Assembly: GCF_019083995.1 (NCBI RefSeq)
Contig: NZ_JAHRCU010000017.1
Location: forward strand, 57,361-121,360
From: Roseococcus sp. SDR
GTDB taxonomy: Bacteria; Pseudomonadota; Alphaproteobacteria; Acetobacterales; Acetobacteraceae
Length of the DNA stretch: 64,000 nucleotides
Reading direction: 5' to 3'
Made by a program: the position numbers and the translations under genes. The notes under the pieces are model-generated. The model ran no database searches, had not been told where the DNA came from, and saw only the letters and a program-made list of their open reading frames with translations. How positions within the stretch are numbered: position 1 is the first letter of the stretch; each line of letters starts with the position of its first letter. Shown here piece by piece: positions 30,682-39,997 of the stretch.

Positions 30682-31437
30682 TTGCAAAGCCGAACCCGCC
30701 GCCCGCAATTCTTCTACACGACCACCCCCCTCCCCTGCCCCTATCTGCCGGGCCGGACGGAGCGGAAGATCGTGACCGAATTGACCGGCCCGGATGCCGA
30801 GGCGCTGCATGACCGCCTCTCCCGCGCCGGGTTCCGCCGCAGCCACAACATCGCCTATTCGCCGGTCTGCCCGGGCTGCCGCGCCTGCGTGCCGATCCGC
30901 GTCCGGGCCGCCGATTTCGAACCCAGCCGCACCCAGCGCAAGATCATCGCCCGCAACGCGGATCTCGAGGTGCGGCCCGTGCCGGCCCGCGCCACGGCCG
31001 AGCAATTCGCCCTGTTCCAGCACTACCAGCAGAGCCGCCACCCGGGTGGCGACATGGCGGCGATGGGCTTCTATGACTATCGCGCCATGGTGGAGGACAC
31101 ACCCATCACCACGGGCCTCGTGGAGTTCCGCGACGGCACGGGCCGCCTGCTGGGCGCCTGCCTCACCGACTGGCTCTCGGACGGGCTCTCCGCCGTCTAC
31201 AGCTTCTTCGCGCCCGAGGAGGATCGCCGCAGCCTCGGCGCCTATGCCGTGATGTGGCTGATGGGCGAGGCGGTGCGCGGCGGGCAGCCCTATGTCTATC
31301 TGGGCTATTGGGTCGCCGAGAGCCGGAAGATGGCCTACAAGGCCGGGTATCGCCCGGCTGAGGTGCTGGTGCAGGGGCAATGGACCCCGCTCGGCGAAGA
31401 TGAGCCGGTTTCGGGAGAGCGGGTGACCGCGGGATAG
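30682..31437 (+). CDS. bpt: Aspartate/glutamate leucyltransferase (bacterial Ate1 homologue)
   Basis: Leucyl-tRNA-protein transferase Bpt, which adds Leu to proteins with N-terminal Asp or Glu and so marks them for ClpAP degradation. 251 aa. Conserved: CPYLPGRTERKIVTEL, SPVCPGCRACVPIRV (Cys-rich N-terminal site), FEPSRTQRKI, and YSFFAPEEDRRSLGAYA followed by YVYLGYWV. The TTG at 30682 begins just before the conserved QFFYTT segment; no other start with a better site is seen. Confidence 0.93.
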   Translation: MQSRTRRPQFFYTTTPLPCPYLPGRTERKIVTELTGPDAEALHDRLSRAGFRRSHNIAYSPVCPGCRACVPIRVRAADFEPSRTQRKIIARNADLEVRPVPARATAEQFALFQHYQQSRHPGGDMAAMGFYDYRAMVEDTPITTGLVEFRDGTGRLLGACLTDWLSDGLSAVYSFFAPEEDRRSLGAYAVMWLMGEAVRGGQPYVYLGYWVAESRKMAYKAGYRPAEVLVQGQWTPLGEDEPVSGERVTAG

Positions 31438-31514
31438 ATCGACAGCCCTGAGGGTCTGGACACCGCGCATAGGTTCACGCAAAATTTATTATTACGTTTG
31501 CGCGAGGCTTCCCC

Positions 31515-34514
31515 ATGGCCGTGTTCACCATCAGCCCACCGGCGACCCCCCTGGTGCGCGCGGGCACGGCAGGGCGGGATACCTTCAATGTCCGGTCGGT
31601 CAACGCCCTGCTGGCGCCCGGCCTTGCACAGGATGCGGGAGACGCCGCGGATGTGCTTCGCATCATCTCCGTCGGCGGCAGCACGCTGACCGACCTGCAT
31701 TTCGCGGGTCTCGCGAACTTCGAGCAGCTCCGCTTCAGCGGCACGGGGCTCCACACCGTGACGCTCGGCGCCGCGGCCGAGGCCGCCTTCGGACCGACCC
31801 TCCAGATCCGGCTGACCACGCCAACTGCCGCGCTCACGGTGGATGGCTCGGCGCTGTCCGCCGCGACTGCCCTTGCCGTGTCCGGCGGGGTGCTGGGCGA
31901 CAGCATCCTGGGCGGCGCGGGCGCGGATACGCTGCTTGGCGACGCCGGTGATGACACGATCGACGGCGGCGCCGGCGCGGACCGCCTGGAGGGCGGCGAC
32001 GGCGCGGATCTCCTCTCGGGCGGCGATGGAAAAGACCTCCTGCTGGGTGGCGACGGAGCCGACACCCTCACCGGCGGTGCGGGCATCGACGATCTCCGTG
32101 GCGAGGCGGGCCAGGATTCACTGAGCGGCGGCAATGACGCGGACAAGCTCCTCGGCGGCGCCGACAACGACACCCTCGCGGGCGATGCCGGGAATGACCT
32201 TCTCCAGGGCGATGACGGCCAGGATCTGCTGATGGGCGGCACCGGCGCGGACACCCTGCTCGGCGGCGGCGAAGACGATACCCTCGAGGGCGGCGACGAC
32301 GCGGACCGCCTGGAAGGCGGCGACGGCGCGGACCTCCTCACGGGCGACCAAGGCACTGACCTCCTGATGGGCGGCGCCGGTGCCGACACCCTCACCGGCG
32401 GCGAGGGCAATGACAATCTCTTCGGCGGCACAGGCGCTGACATCTTCACCGTGACCCTCGCGGGCGGCGCCGATCGCATCTCCGATTTTGTGATCGGCGA
32501 GGATCGCCTGGACGTCAGCGCGCATGGCATCGCGACGGCGGCCCAGGCACTCGCCCTCGGCCGCCAGTCCGGCGACGGCACGGTCTTCACCTTTGCCGAC
32601 GGCACCAGCGTGACACTGCGCCCTGGCGTCCTCGCCGGCATGACGGCCGCGGAATTCATCCTGGCCCCGCAGAGCGCGCCCACCGACCTCACCTTCCTGT
32701 TCGGTGGCGGCAGCCTGCTGAGCGGCGGGCGTGACGTCGGCGTCGTGCGCGCGACGGACCCCAATTCCGGCGAGACCTTCACCTATACGGTGGATGATCC
32801 TCGCTTCGAGTTCGTTGGCGACTTCCTGCGGCTGAAGGCGGGCGAGGCGCTGCTCGAGGATGCCATCACCGACACCGTCACCCTCAGGATCACCGCGACC
32901 GACAGCTTCGGCCTCACCTATTCCGAGGACTTCGTGGTGGACGTGCTGACGCCCGCCCTCGTCCCCGGCGTCCTCACCGTGCCGGAGAACCGCGCGGCCG
33001 GCGCGCTCGTCGGCGACTGGGGCGTGACGGGCTTCGCGGTGGTGGGCCCCCTCACCTTCGAGGTGGTGACGCCCGGCGCGCCCTTCGCCTTCAACGACTA
33101 CCGGATGATCACCACCGAGGCGCTGAATTACGAGACGCTCGGCGCCTACCCCATCACGGTACGGGTGACGGATCAGGGCACCGGCCGCGTGGTGGAGCGT
33201 AACGTCACCATCACGGTCGAGGACCAGACGGACACCAACCTCAACGAGACCCTGACGCGCGATGTCACCGGCGCCGATGGCGTGAACCCGGGCGATGCGG
33301 GCGAGTCGCTCTACGAGACGCCCTTCACCGCGGCGGACAATCCCGCCGGCACGAGCCTCCCCGATGTCGTGGTCTGGAACAGCACGATCACGGGCGGCGA
33401 TGGCGCGGCCGGGAATGATGGCGGGGCGGGCGGCGATGTGGCGGCGGCCATCGCGACCATTACCGCGCGGACCGGCGTCGTGAACCAGATCGGCCAGGAT
33501 CTGATCACGGTCAACCTCGCCACGCAGGGCGGCGCGGGCGGGAACGCCACGGTGGGGGCGGGCGGCCAGGGCGGCGCGGCCGCAAGCGCGATCCAGACCT
33601 GGGACAGCCTCTTCTCGGCCAATACGAATCTGACCTTCAACATCCAGGCGACGGGCGGTGCCGGCGGCAACGGGGCGGCGGGCCCGGGCGGCGATGGCGG
33701 GACGGCCGATGCGCTGTTCGATCTCATGGGAACCTTCCCCTCGGGCGGCATGAACGCGACCTTCGACGTTGTCGCGATCGGCGGCGCGGGCGGGGGCAGC
33801 AGGGGCGGCGCGGCTGGGGCCGGCGGCGATGCCACCGTGCAGATCACCGCGATCCGCTTCGGCGGCTATGCTCCGGGCGATGACGAGACGCTGGTGCGGA
33901 TCGAGGCCACGGCCACTGGCGGGGCGGGCAGCACGCGGGGCGATGCGAAAATCACCATCGACAACAATGTCGTCGAACTCGGCGCGGGCGATGACACGCT
34001 GGCACTCGCGACCTATTTCGACGGCGCGAGCCACACGCTGGTGTTCTCGACCAACGAGTTCCACGGCAACGCCGGAACCGACCTGCTGGACCTCTCGGGC
34101 GTCTATGGCGGTTTCGGCGCCACGGTGAACCTGACGACGGGCCGCATGACGCTGGGCGAAAGCCCCCTGAACGTCGTCAGCGAGTTCGAACACTTCATCG
34201 GCACCGAGAGCGCGGACCGCTTCATCGATGCCGGCGGGCCGCAGGTCTATCGCGGCGGCAGCGGCGATGACGTCTTCGTCTTCGCGCCCGGCGGCGGGCA
34301 TGATTCGATCAATGACTTCACGCAGGGCGATGACCTGCTGGATGTGCAGGCCTATGGCTTCGCGGATTTCGCGGCCATCACCATCGTCTATGGCGGCGGC
34401 GTCGTGCCTGGGGATCCAGCCTATGCGGTGGTGGTGCTGGACGGCGGATCGAGCCTCAGCATCACGCTGCCTGACACGATCGCGCGGCTGACCGCGGCCG
34501 ACTTCCTGATCTGA
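31515..34514 (+). CDS. Large RTX calcium-binding secreted protein with cadherin-like domains
   Basis: A 999-residue acidic protein. Residues about 130-312 are a run of hemolysin-type GGxGxDxL nonapeptides that bind calcium (LLGGDGADTLTGGAGIDDL and the like), followed by a ISDF-type RTX cap. Residues about 385-590 look like two cadherin-like beta domains (VRATDPNSGETFTYTV, ITATDSFGLTYSEDF, VTDQGTGRV). Then Gly-rich modules (GGAGGNGAAGPGGDGG) and a second short RTX end with DDVFVFAPGGGHDSINDF. No N-terminal signal peptide, as expected for type I secretion, but no ABC/MFP exporter lies in the window. The upstream 70 bases are AT-rich and could hold the promoter. Confidence 0.88.
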   Translation: MAVFTISPPATPLVRAGTAGRDTFNVRSVNALLAPGLAQDAGDAADVLRIISVGGSTLTDLHFAGLANFEQLRFSGTGLHTVTLGAAAEAAFGPTLQIRLTTPTAALTVDGSALSAATALAVSGGVLGDSILGGAGADTLLGDAGDDTIDGGAGADRLEGGDGADLLSGGDGKDLLLGGDGADTLTGGAGIDDLRGEAGQDSLSGGNDADKLLGGADNDTLAGDAGNDLLQGDDGQDLLMGGTGADTLLGGGEDDTLEGGDDADRLEGGDGADLLTGDQGTDLLMGGAGADTLTGGEGNDNLFGGTGADIFTVTLAGGADRISDFVIGEDRLDVSAHGIATAAQALALGRQSGDGTVFTFADGTSVTLRPGVLAGMTAAEFILAPQSAPTDLTFLFGGGSLLSGGRDVGVVRATDPNSGETFTYTVDDPRFEFVGDFLRLKAGEALLEDAITDTVTLRITATDSFGLTYSEDFVVDVLTPALVPGVLTVPENRAAGALVGDWGVTGFAVVGPLTFEVVTPGAPFAFNDYRMITTEALNYETLGAYPITVRVTDQGTGRVVERNVTITVEDQTDTNLNETLTRDVTGADGVNPGDAGESLYETPFTAADNPAGTSLPDVVVWNSTITGGDGAAGNDGGAGGDVAAAIATITARTGVVNQIGQDLITVNLATQGGAGGNATVGAGGQGGAAASAIQTWDSLFSANTNLTFNIQATGGAGGNGAAGPGGDGGTADALFDLMGTFPSGGMNATFDVVAIGGAGGGSRGGAAGAGGDATVQITAIRFGGYAPGDDETLVRIEATATGGAGSTRGDAKITIDNNVVELGAGDDTLALATYFDGASHTLVFSTNEFHGNAGTDLLDLSGVYGGFGATVNLTTGRMTLGESPLNVVSEFEHFIGTESADRFIDAGGPQVYRGGSGDDVFVFAPGGGHDSINDFTQGDDLLDVQAYGFADFAAITIVYGGGVVPGDPAYAVVVLDGGSSLSITLPDTIARLTAADFLI
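31899..32451 (+). repeat. RTX nonapeptide-coding tandem repeat
   Basis: In-gene array of imperfect 27-bp units (often 54-bp pairs) coding GGxGxDxL repeats, rich in GGCGGCGACGGCGCGGAC-like words. This is the calcium-binding part of the protein above and a likely site of repeat-number variation. Confidence 0.8.
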
Positions 34515-34535
34515 GCGGAGCGCGGCAGCCCCCGC

Positions 34536-34919
34536 TCACCGGATGCGCGTGGACACCCGGCGCAGGTCATAGACCATCTGGCAGCGCCGCCCTGGGTGGC
34601 TGCCGGTGAAGCGGCGGGCATTGTTCGCGCCCTCAAAGATCTGCCCCGTGCCCGCGCCGAACAGGCCGAAGGGCGGCAGCGTCACCGCGCCATTGGCACC
34701 GACCGTCGCCTCCAGCGGCGGATCGCCCGGCAGGGCGTCGATCTCGAAGCGGGAGCCACGCAGCCGGGCCGTCACGCGCGTTTGCCCCGAACGGCCGGTG
34801 GCCTGGCATTCCTGCACGCGCGTGCCCTCATAGGTGCCGTCATGCGCGCTGGTGCGCTGCTGCGCCCCCGCGGGCGCGGCCAGGGTGAGCATCAGGCTGG
34901 CGAGAAGAAGAATTCGCAT
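34536..34919 (-). CDS. Secreted hypothetical protein
   Basis: About 127 aa with a clear signal peptide (MRILLLASLMLTLAAPAGAQ). The mature part has DGTYEGTRVQECQATGR, a lone beta-strand pattern and a second Cys near the end (GRRCQMVYDLRRV), so one disulfide is possible. No family recognised. Two adjacent ATGs (34922 and 34919) follow parC's TGA directly, so it is translated by coupling from the parC message. Confidence 0.72.
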   Translation of the reverse strand: MRILLLASLMLTLAAPAGAQQRTSAHDGTYEGTRVQECQATGRSGQTRVTARLRGSRFEIDALPGDPPLEATVGANGAVTLPPFGLFGAGTGQIFEGANNARRFTGSHPGRRCQMVYDLRRVSTRIR

Positions 34920-34922
34920 CAT

Positions 34923-37154
34923 TCAGCTTCCGAAGCGGTTGCCACGGGGGAACCCGTTGGGCGGGGCCTTGCCCGCCCCGGCGCGATTGCCCCGCCAGGT
35001 GGTGAGATCGGTCTCGACACGCATGCGCTCGCCCAGGCGCCAGCTCAGCCCCTCGGCGCGGGTGAAGACCTTGGCATCGGCCAGGCCACCATCCTTGTAG
35101 GATTGCAGCTGCACGCCGCGGCCGCGCGTCATCACCGGCAGCTGCTCGATGGGGAAGACCAGCAGCTTGCGGTTCTCGCCCAGCACGGCCACGTGGTCGC
35201 CCTCGGCCGGCACGCAGAGCGCGCCGCGCGTCATCCCCTCCAGCACCAGAACCTGCTTGCCGGTGCGCTTCTCGGCCAGCAGCTCGGCGCCCTCGACCAG
35301 GAAGCCCTTGCCGTCCCCGGCCGCGACGAGGTAGCGCGCGCCCTCGCTGGGCAGGAACATGGCCAGCACGCCATCCTCATTGGGCAGGTCGATCATCAGT
35401 CGCAGCGGCTGGCCATCGCCACGGCCACGCGGCAGCGTATCGGCGCGCAACGTATAGGCCTTGCCATTGCTGGCGAAGATGACGAGGCGGTCGGTGCTCT
35501 GCGCATGCAGCCGGAAGCCGAGCGCATCGCCCTCCTTGAAGCGCAGCTCCGCATCCTCGGCCAGGTGGCCCTTCAGCGCGCGGATCCAGCCCTTCTCGGA
35601 GAGCACCACGGTCAGCGGCTCGCGCTCGATGAAGGCGCTCTCATCCACCGCCACGGCGGGCAGGCCGGAGCCGATGGCGGTGCGGCGAGAACCAAGCGCG
35701 CCATCGCCAAATTTCTTCCGCGTCTCCTCGATCTCCTTGCCGATGGCGGCCCATTGCTTGGCGGGGCTGGCCAGCAGCGCCTGCAGGCCCTTCTGCTCCT
35801 TCGTGAGCTTCTCGTGCTCGCGCTTGATCTCCATCTCCTCGAGGCGGCGGAGTGCGCGCAGCCGCATGTTGAGGATGGCCTCCGCCTGCACTTCCGTCAG
35901 ATCGAAGCGCGCCATGAGCTTGGGCTTGGGCTCATCCTCGGTGCGGATGATGCGGATCACCTCATCGAGGTTGAGGTAGGCGATGAGGTAGCCGTCCAGC
36001 ACCTCCAGCCGCCGCGCGATGGCGGCGAGGCGGTGATTGGTCCGGCGCAGCAGCACCTCATGCCGGTGGTCGAGCCAGGCGCGCAGCGCCTCGCGCAGCG
36101 ACATGACACGCGGCGTGCGCGTCGCGTCCAGCACGTTCATGTTGAGGCTGAAGCGGCTTTCCAGCTGCGTCGCGCGGAACAGCGTCTCCATCAGCACGGC
36201 GGGCTCCACCGTGCGGTTGCGTGGCTCCAGCACGAGGCGCACCTGATCCGTGCTCTCGTCGCGGATATCGGCGAGCAGCGGGAGCTTCTTCTCCTCCAGC
36301 AGCAGCGCCACCTGCTCGATCAGCTTGGACTTCTGGACCTGATAGGGGATCTCGGTGACGACGATGCTCCAGGCGCCGCCCTTGGCCCGCTCCACCTCCC
36401 ATTTCGCGCGCAGGCGGAAGCCGCCGCGGCCGGTGGCATAGGCCTCCGCAATGTTCTCGGCGGTTTCGACCAGCACGCCGCCGGTCGGGAAATCGGGGCC
36501 GGGCACATGGGTCAGCAGCTCGGCATGGCTGATCTGGGGGTTGGCGATCAGCGCCAGCGCCGCCGAACACAGCTCGCCCGCATTGTGCGGCGGGATGCTG
36601 GTGGCCATGCCGACCGCAATGCCCGTAGCGCCATTGGCGAGCAGGTTCGGGAAGGCCGCGGGCAGCACGGCGGGCTCGCGATCCTCGCCATCATAGGTGG
36701 CGCGGAAATCGACCGTGTCCTCGTCAATGCCGGAGAGCAGCGCCTGGGCGACGGCCGTCAGCCGCGCCTCGGTGTAGCGCATGGCGGCCGCGTTATCGCC
36801 GTCGATATTGCCGAAATTCCCCTGGCCCTCGACGAGGGTGTAGCGCGCGGCGAATTCCTGCGCCTGGCGGACCAGCGCGTCATAGATCGAGGCATCGCCA
36901 TGCGGGTGATACTTGCCCATCACGTCGCCCACGATGCGCGCGCATTTCTTGAAGCCCGCATCGGGGTCGAGCTTGAGCTGGTGCATGGCCCAGAGCAGGC
37001 GGCGATGCACCGGCTTCAGCCCATCCCGCACATCCGGCAGGGAGCGCGCCATGATGGTGGACATGGCATAGGCGAGGTAGCGCCCGCTCAGCGCCTCGCC
37101 GAGCCGCGTCTCGCGGATCTCCCCGCCGTCCTTCAGCGCATCATCGGCCATCAC
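34923..37154 (-). CDS. parC: DNA topoisomerase IV subunit A
   Basis: Catalytic subunit of topoisomerase IV, 743 aa, partner of ParE at the left edge of the window. Active-site Arg-Tyr in [12 protein letters not shown]. The QRDR reads [10 protein letters not shown], so the position of E. coli Ser80 is Ala, as in many alphaproteobacteria. It lacks a GyrA box and has a shorter C-terminal domain than GyrA. Start overlaps the end of recO by 14 bases. Confidence 0.96.
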   Translation of the reverse strand: MMADDALKDGGEIRETRLGEALSGRYLAYAMSTIMARSLPDVRDGLKPVHRRLLWAMHQLKLDPDAGFKKCARIVGDVMGKYHPHGDASIYDALVRQAQEFAARYTLVEGQGNFGNIDGDNAAAMRYTEARLTAVAQALLSGIDEDTVDFRATYDGEDREPAVLPAAFPNLLANGATGIAVGMATSIPPHNAGELCSAALALIANPQISHAELLTHVPGPDFPTGGVLVETAENIAEAYATGRGGFRLRAKWEVERAKGGAWSIVVTEIPYQVQKSKLIEQVALLLEEKKLPLLADIRDESTDQVRLVLEPRNRTVEPAVLMETLFRATQLESRFSLNMNVLDATRTPRVMSLREALRAWLDHRHEVLLRRTNHRLAAIARRLEVLDGYLIAYLNLDEVIRIIRTEDEPKPKLMARFDLTEVQAEAILNMRLRALRRLEEMEIKREHEKLTKEQKGLQALLASPAKQWAAIGKEIEETRKKFGDGALGSRRTAIGSGLPAVAVDESAFIEREPLTVVLSEKGWIRALKGHLAEDAELRFKEGDALGFRLHAQSTDRLVIFASNGKAYTLRADTLPRGRGDGQPLRLMIDLPNEDGVLAMFLPSEGARYLVAAGDGKGFLVEGAELLAEKRTGKQVLVLEGMTRGALCVPAEGDHVAVLGENRKLLVFPIEQLPVMTRGRGVQLQSYKDGGLADAKVFTRAEGLSWRLGERMRVETDLTTWRGNRAGAGKAPPNGFPRGNRFGS

Positions 37155-37893
37155 TGGGTCCCGTCATCAAGGTCAACCGGTCCTGCAGGGCCTCCCGCGC
37201 GGGGGGGAGCGGGCGGTGCTGCAGGCCGAAGGCATCGCGGGTGAGGAAAAAGCCTGTCACGCGGAGTCCCGCAAGCCATTCCTGCACATCGGAGGGCTGC
37301 GCCGCGTCGCGCAGGAAGGCGGGCAGCGGAAGCAGGCGGTCGGCATAGGGTGCCCCCGCCTCGGCCGAGACGGCCCGGCCGGATTTGGGGGAGACGTAGA
37401 TCAGGTTTTCCGTGACGCCGGTGGCGGCGCAGGCGGTGAGGTCCAGCCCATAGCCGAGTTCGGCCAGCAGCACCGCCTCCCAATGGACCAGGCGCGGCAG
37501 GGCATGTTCCGGCCCCCGCGCCAAGGCCGCGATGACGCTGACCAGGCCGTGGAAGCAGCCGGGATGGGCCTCACGCTCGGGCAGGGCGCCCTCGGCCACG
37601 GCGCAGGCTGCGGTGAGCACAGAGAGCGCCAAGGGGTCATCCAGCGCGAGCGAGGCCGCGGCATGCACCATCTCGCCCGAGAGGCTGCCGAGCTGGTCCG
37701 CCAGCCGCGCCACCCAGCGCGCCTCGATCAGGTTGCCCGGCTGCCACAGCGCGGCCTGGGCGCGGGAGGCGCCGCCCTTGGCGAGGCCGGCATGGCGGCC
37801 ATGGGCTTCGGTGAGGACGGTGACGACCGCGCCGCCCTCCCCATGCGGGCGGGCGGCGAGGACGATGGCGGGAGCGTGCCATTCGAGGGACAT
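37141..37893 (-). CDS. recO: DNA repair protein RecO
   Basis: RecFOR-pathway protein that helps load RecA on SSB-coated gaps; 250 aa. N-terminal OB-fold ([41 protein letters not shown]) and a helical C-terminal part with [25 protein letters not shown]; the zinc cysteines of some RecO proteins are only partly kept. In alphaproteobacteria recO commonly follows era; here an AT-rich two-gene island separates them. It overlaps parC downstream. Confidence 0.93.
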   Translation of the reverse strand: MSLEWHAPAIVLAARPHGEGGAVVTVLTEAHGRHAGLAKGGASRAQAALWQPGNLIEARWVARLADQLGSLSGEMVHAAASLALDDPLALSVLTAACAVAEGALPEREAHPGCFHGLVSVIAALARGPEHALPRLVHWEAVLLAELGYGLDLTACAATGVTENLIYVSPKSGRAVSAEAGAPYADRLLPLPAFLRDAAQPSDVQEWLAGLRVTGFFLTRDAFGLQHRPLPPAREALQDRLTLMTGPSDGR

Positions 37894-38083
37894 GGGAAGG
37901 GACTAGCCGGGATTCGGATAGAAGTCGTTGCCTCTCTTCGGCTGGTGAACACAGAGAATTTTCACGAGTCGGTTGGGGCAGCGTAGTTGCCAGCTAGGTG
38001 CATCGGCAGAACGAAGGCAGGTGGCAAATATCGCAGTACCCTACGACTTTGACATCAGAGCGTCAGTGCACAATCGGCGGCCG

Positions 38084-38731
38084 TCATTTTTTGAGGTAGG
38101 CTTTTTCAATCGCCGCATTTTCGACATCAGTTGAAAAACAATCAATCCAAAAAATCACCCTATCTATAACTTCGGTAGCATAATTTTTGGGTGGATCGAA
38201 TAACTCACCATGCGCTATAGCACACCGATTTCCAAATAAATCATTGATAAACGGAGCCTCATGAGACCACATAATTTTGTAGTTTATGCCTATACTGATA
38301 CAAATATTTTCAAATATTTCGGAATTCAAATTTGACTCTGTATCGATAGCGTTTTCATCAATCGATACCGAATTTATGTTCTTATTCAATAGTAGATCAA
38401 TTAAATTTAAATGAGGCGTTATTTTTTTGGATGAATTTTGGGCGATCCTTAATTCCTGTCGACAAAATAGAGCCTGAAAATTAGACGACAGTGCCACAAA
38501 AGCTCTCGATTTATTGGAAACAAACTGAACGTAAGCGCGCGCAGCCTGCTTCACAAAGCCCTCCCAGTGCGCGTAGCCAAATACTACTGCGGACATCTCA
38601 ACCCTTTTAACTTCAATATCGTTCCTCAAATCTTGCTTAAACGATACTAACTCCCGCTTTCTGCGCTGCTTATTTTGCGCCAAAAAATCCAGCAGCTGTT
38701 CATCAGTCCGGATTTTCACACTTGAACCCAT
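38084..38731 (-). CDS. HEPN nuclease, MAE_28990/MAE_18760-like
   Basis: A 215-residue helical protein with the HEPN RNase motif R-x4-H as NRCAIAHGE (Arg169, His174). The N-terminal segment VVFGYAHWEGFVKQAARAYVQF is characteristic of the MAE_28990/MAE_18760 HEPN family. Known HEPN proteins of defence and toxin systems cut RNA. Its start overlaps the DUF262 gene's end by 16 bases, so the two proteins are made together. AT-rich, Lys/Asn/Ile-rich coding unlike its neighbours. Family assignment from memory of the motif; no structure check possible. Confidence 0.82.
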   Translation of the reverse strand: MGSSVKIRTDEQLLDFLAQNKQRRKRELVSFKQDLRNDIEVKRVEMSAVVFGYAHWEGFVKQAARAYVQFVSNKSRAFVALSSNFQALFCRQELRIAQNSSKKITPHLNLIDLLLNKNINSVSIDENAIDTESNLNSEIFENICISIGINYKIMWSHEAPFINDLFGNRCAIAHGELFDPPKNYATEVIDRVIFWIDCFSTDVENAAIEKAYLKK

Positions 38732-39834
38732 TCCCTGCCAAAACGAACGGTCTCAGGCACCCGGGTAGATGCCCGAACTCCTGATCCAACAAATTTCTTT
38801 TGACCAAGCTCTGACCACAATTTTTGGTGTCGATCCAGAAATTCTCGACTTGGCGGCAATGACGCACCGCCTTGGAGGCGGTTGGCAAGCCCAACAGCCA
38901 CAACCTCGTAAATTGAAACAAGAAGCGGTCCAACATACCGACCCGACTGCGTGCTATATCGCCGAAATGCGTTTTCCTGCAGATGCTCCGCCAAATAAGA
39001 AAACGTCTGATTAAATGTAAACTCCATAAGCTCAAAGGGAAAATTCTTATCACGAGCCTGCGAAACCGCTTCTCTATTAAGATACGCCCCAAGCTCATCT
39101 AACCTCTGCAGCTCCTCCACTTCTTTTCTTGAAAATATGAGTAAACGACACACAAGCTCGATATCAAAAGCTTCCTCAACAGCACGCTCTGTCAACGAAA
39201 GCGTTTGCTTGAATGCTTCACTTTTACTCAAATGCTGGATCCAATTAAAATAACCTCGATTTGACATTACCAGCAGGCAATTTCTGATTTCCTGCTCTGT
39301 TGCCGAAGCTCCACCCTTATTTAGACGCTGAAAGACCTCATACTTTACGTCAGTATCGCTTGTGCTTTTTACGATATTTATGTCAAGTCGCGCTCTCTTG
39401 ATCTTTATCCTAACGCTTTCTGGCAAAGATGAATTTTCTTCTTCGTGGACCCAGTATCTTGACTCGAGATCAGGAAGATAGTGGGTCTGTAGAAGCATAA
39501 GAGGAGGCTTCCGCCGCCCCTCCTCATCAACAAGCTCGCCCATTAATTCAAGAATTGTGGACAGCCGCTGTAGACCGTCAATTACGTCCCACTTGGAGTC
39601 CTCACGCTCAGATACGAAAATCGGCGGAATCGGAATCCCAAGAATAAGGGACTCTATCAGACGAGATTTTTGCTCGTCGGTCCAACGAAAAAATCTTTGA
39701 AATTCGGGATGAAGATCTAACTCGCCGTCGCGATACATAGAAAGCAACTCGCTCACTGACATCGAATACGACGTCGTTTGAACATGCTTTGAGTGCCTAG
39801 CGATAGCCTCTTCAAGACTCACTTGTCCGCCCAC
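38716..39834 (-). CDS. DUF262 domain protein (GmrS/ParB-like fold)
   Basis: A 372-residue DUF262 protein. The N-terminal domain has YSMSVSELLSMYRDGELDLHPEFQRFFRWT and the diagnostic DGxQR motif in WDVIDGLQRLST (Asp86-Arg90), linked in this family to nucleotide binding or hydrolysis. VFQRLNKGGASATEQEIRNC is also typical. No DUF1524/HNH nuclease part follows, so it is not a full GmrSD enzyme. GTG at 39834 is the furthest start; GTG 39822 has AGGTGG eight bases upstream and may be the real one. It forms an operon with the HEPN gene and is probably the sensor/regulator; that role is inference. Confidence 0.87.
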   Translation of the reverse strand: MGGQVSLEEAIARHSKHVQTTSYSMSVSELLSMYRDGELDLHPEFQRFFRWTDEQKSRLIESLILGIPIPPIFVSEREDSKWDVIDGLQRLSTILELMGELVDEEGRRKPPLMLLQTHYLPDLESRYWVHEEENSSLPESVRIKIKRARLDINIVKSTSDTDVKYEVFQRLNKGGASATEQEIRNCLLVMSNRGYFNWIQHLSKSEAFKQTLSLTERAVEEAFDIELVCRLLIFSRKEVEELQRLDELGAYLNREAVSQARDKNFPFELMEFTFNQTFSYLAEHLQENAFRRYSTQSGRYVGPLLVSIYEVVAVGLANRLQGGASLPPSREFLDRHQKLWSELGQKKFVGSGVRASTRVPETVRFGREWVQV

Positions 39835-39884
39835 CTACTTTGTATGCGCAACATCATACGGCCGGATCCCCTTCAATCCAAGCC

Positions 39885-39962
39885 TTACTTGCGCTTGGCT
39901 ACGTCCCACTTATTGTCGATCGGGTTACGGAGCAAACCAATGTGATGTAGCGAAGCAACGCA
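39885..39962 (-). pseudogene. Possible gene-end remnant
   Basis: Short open stretch on the minus strand ending TAA whose translation, ASLHHIGLLRNPIDNKWDVA and KRK, looks protein-like but has no start and is preceded by a stop. It could be the tail of a gene deleted when the island settled. It may also be chance. Confidence 0.2.
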
Positions 39963-39997
39963 CTACGAAGGCATTGGACATAAGCTAGCCTCTGACC

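Larger units (their letters stand above)
37894..39997 (-). other. AT-rich acquired island between recO and era
   Basis: About 2.1 kb whose base composition is clearly lower in GC than all surrounding DNA (runs such as AAATTTAA, many ATA and TTA codons). It contains two overlapping minus-strand genes (DUF262 and HEPN) plus flanks of about 190 and 160 bp. No integrase, transposase, tRNA or clear direct repeat is seen at its edges. Horizontal transfer is inferred from composition and from the break in a usually continuous gene order. Confidence 0.75.

Noticed and set aside
31899..32451. CRISPR-like regular repeat
   Set aside because: Repeats are in frame, imperfect and code for GGxGxDxL nonapeptides; there are no spacers.
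34596..37244. Long plus-strand frame antisense to parC and recO
   Set aside because: Mirror frame of conserved genes, no recognisable domain.
37894..39997. att-like direct repeat at the island edges (CTAGCC near 37905 and 39986)
   Set aside because: Only six bases shared, not at a tRNA end, no integrase; below what chance gives.
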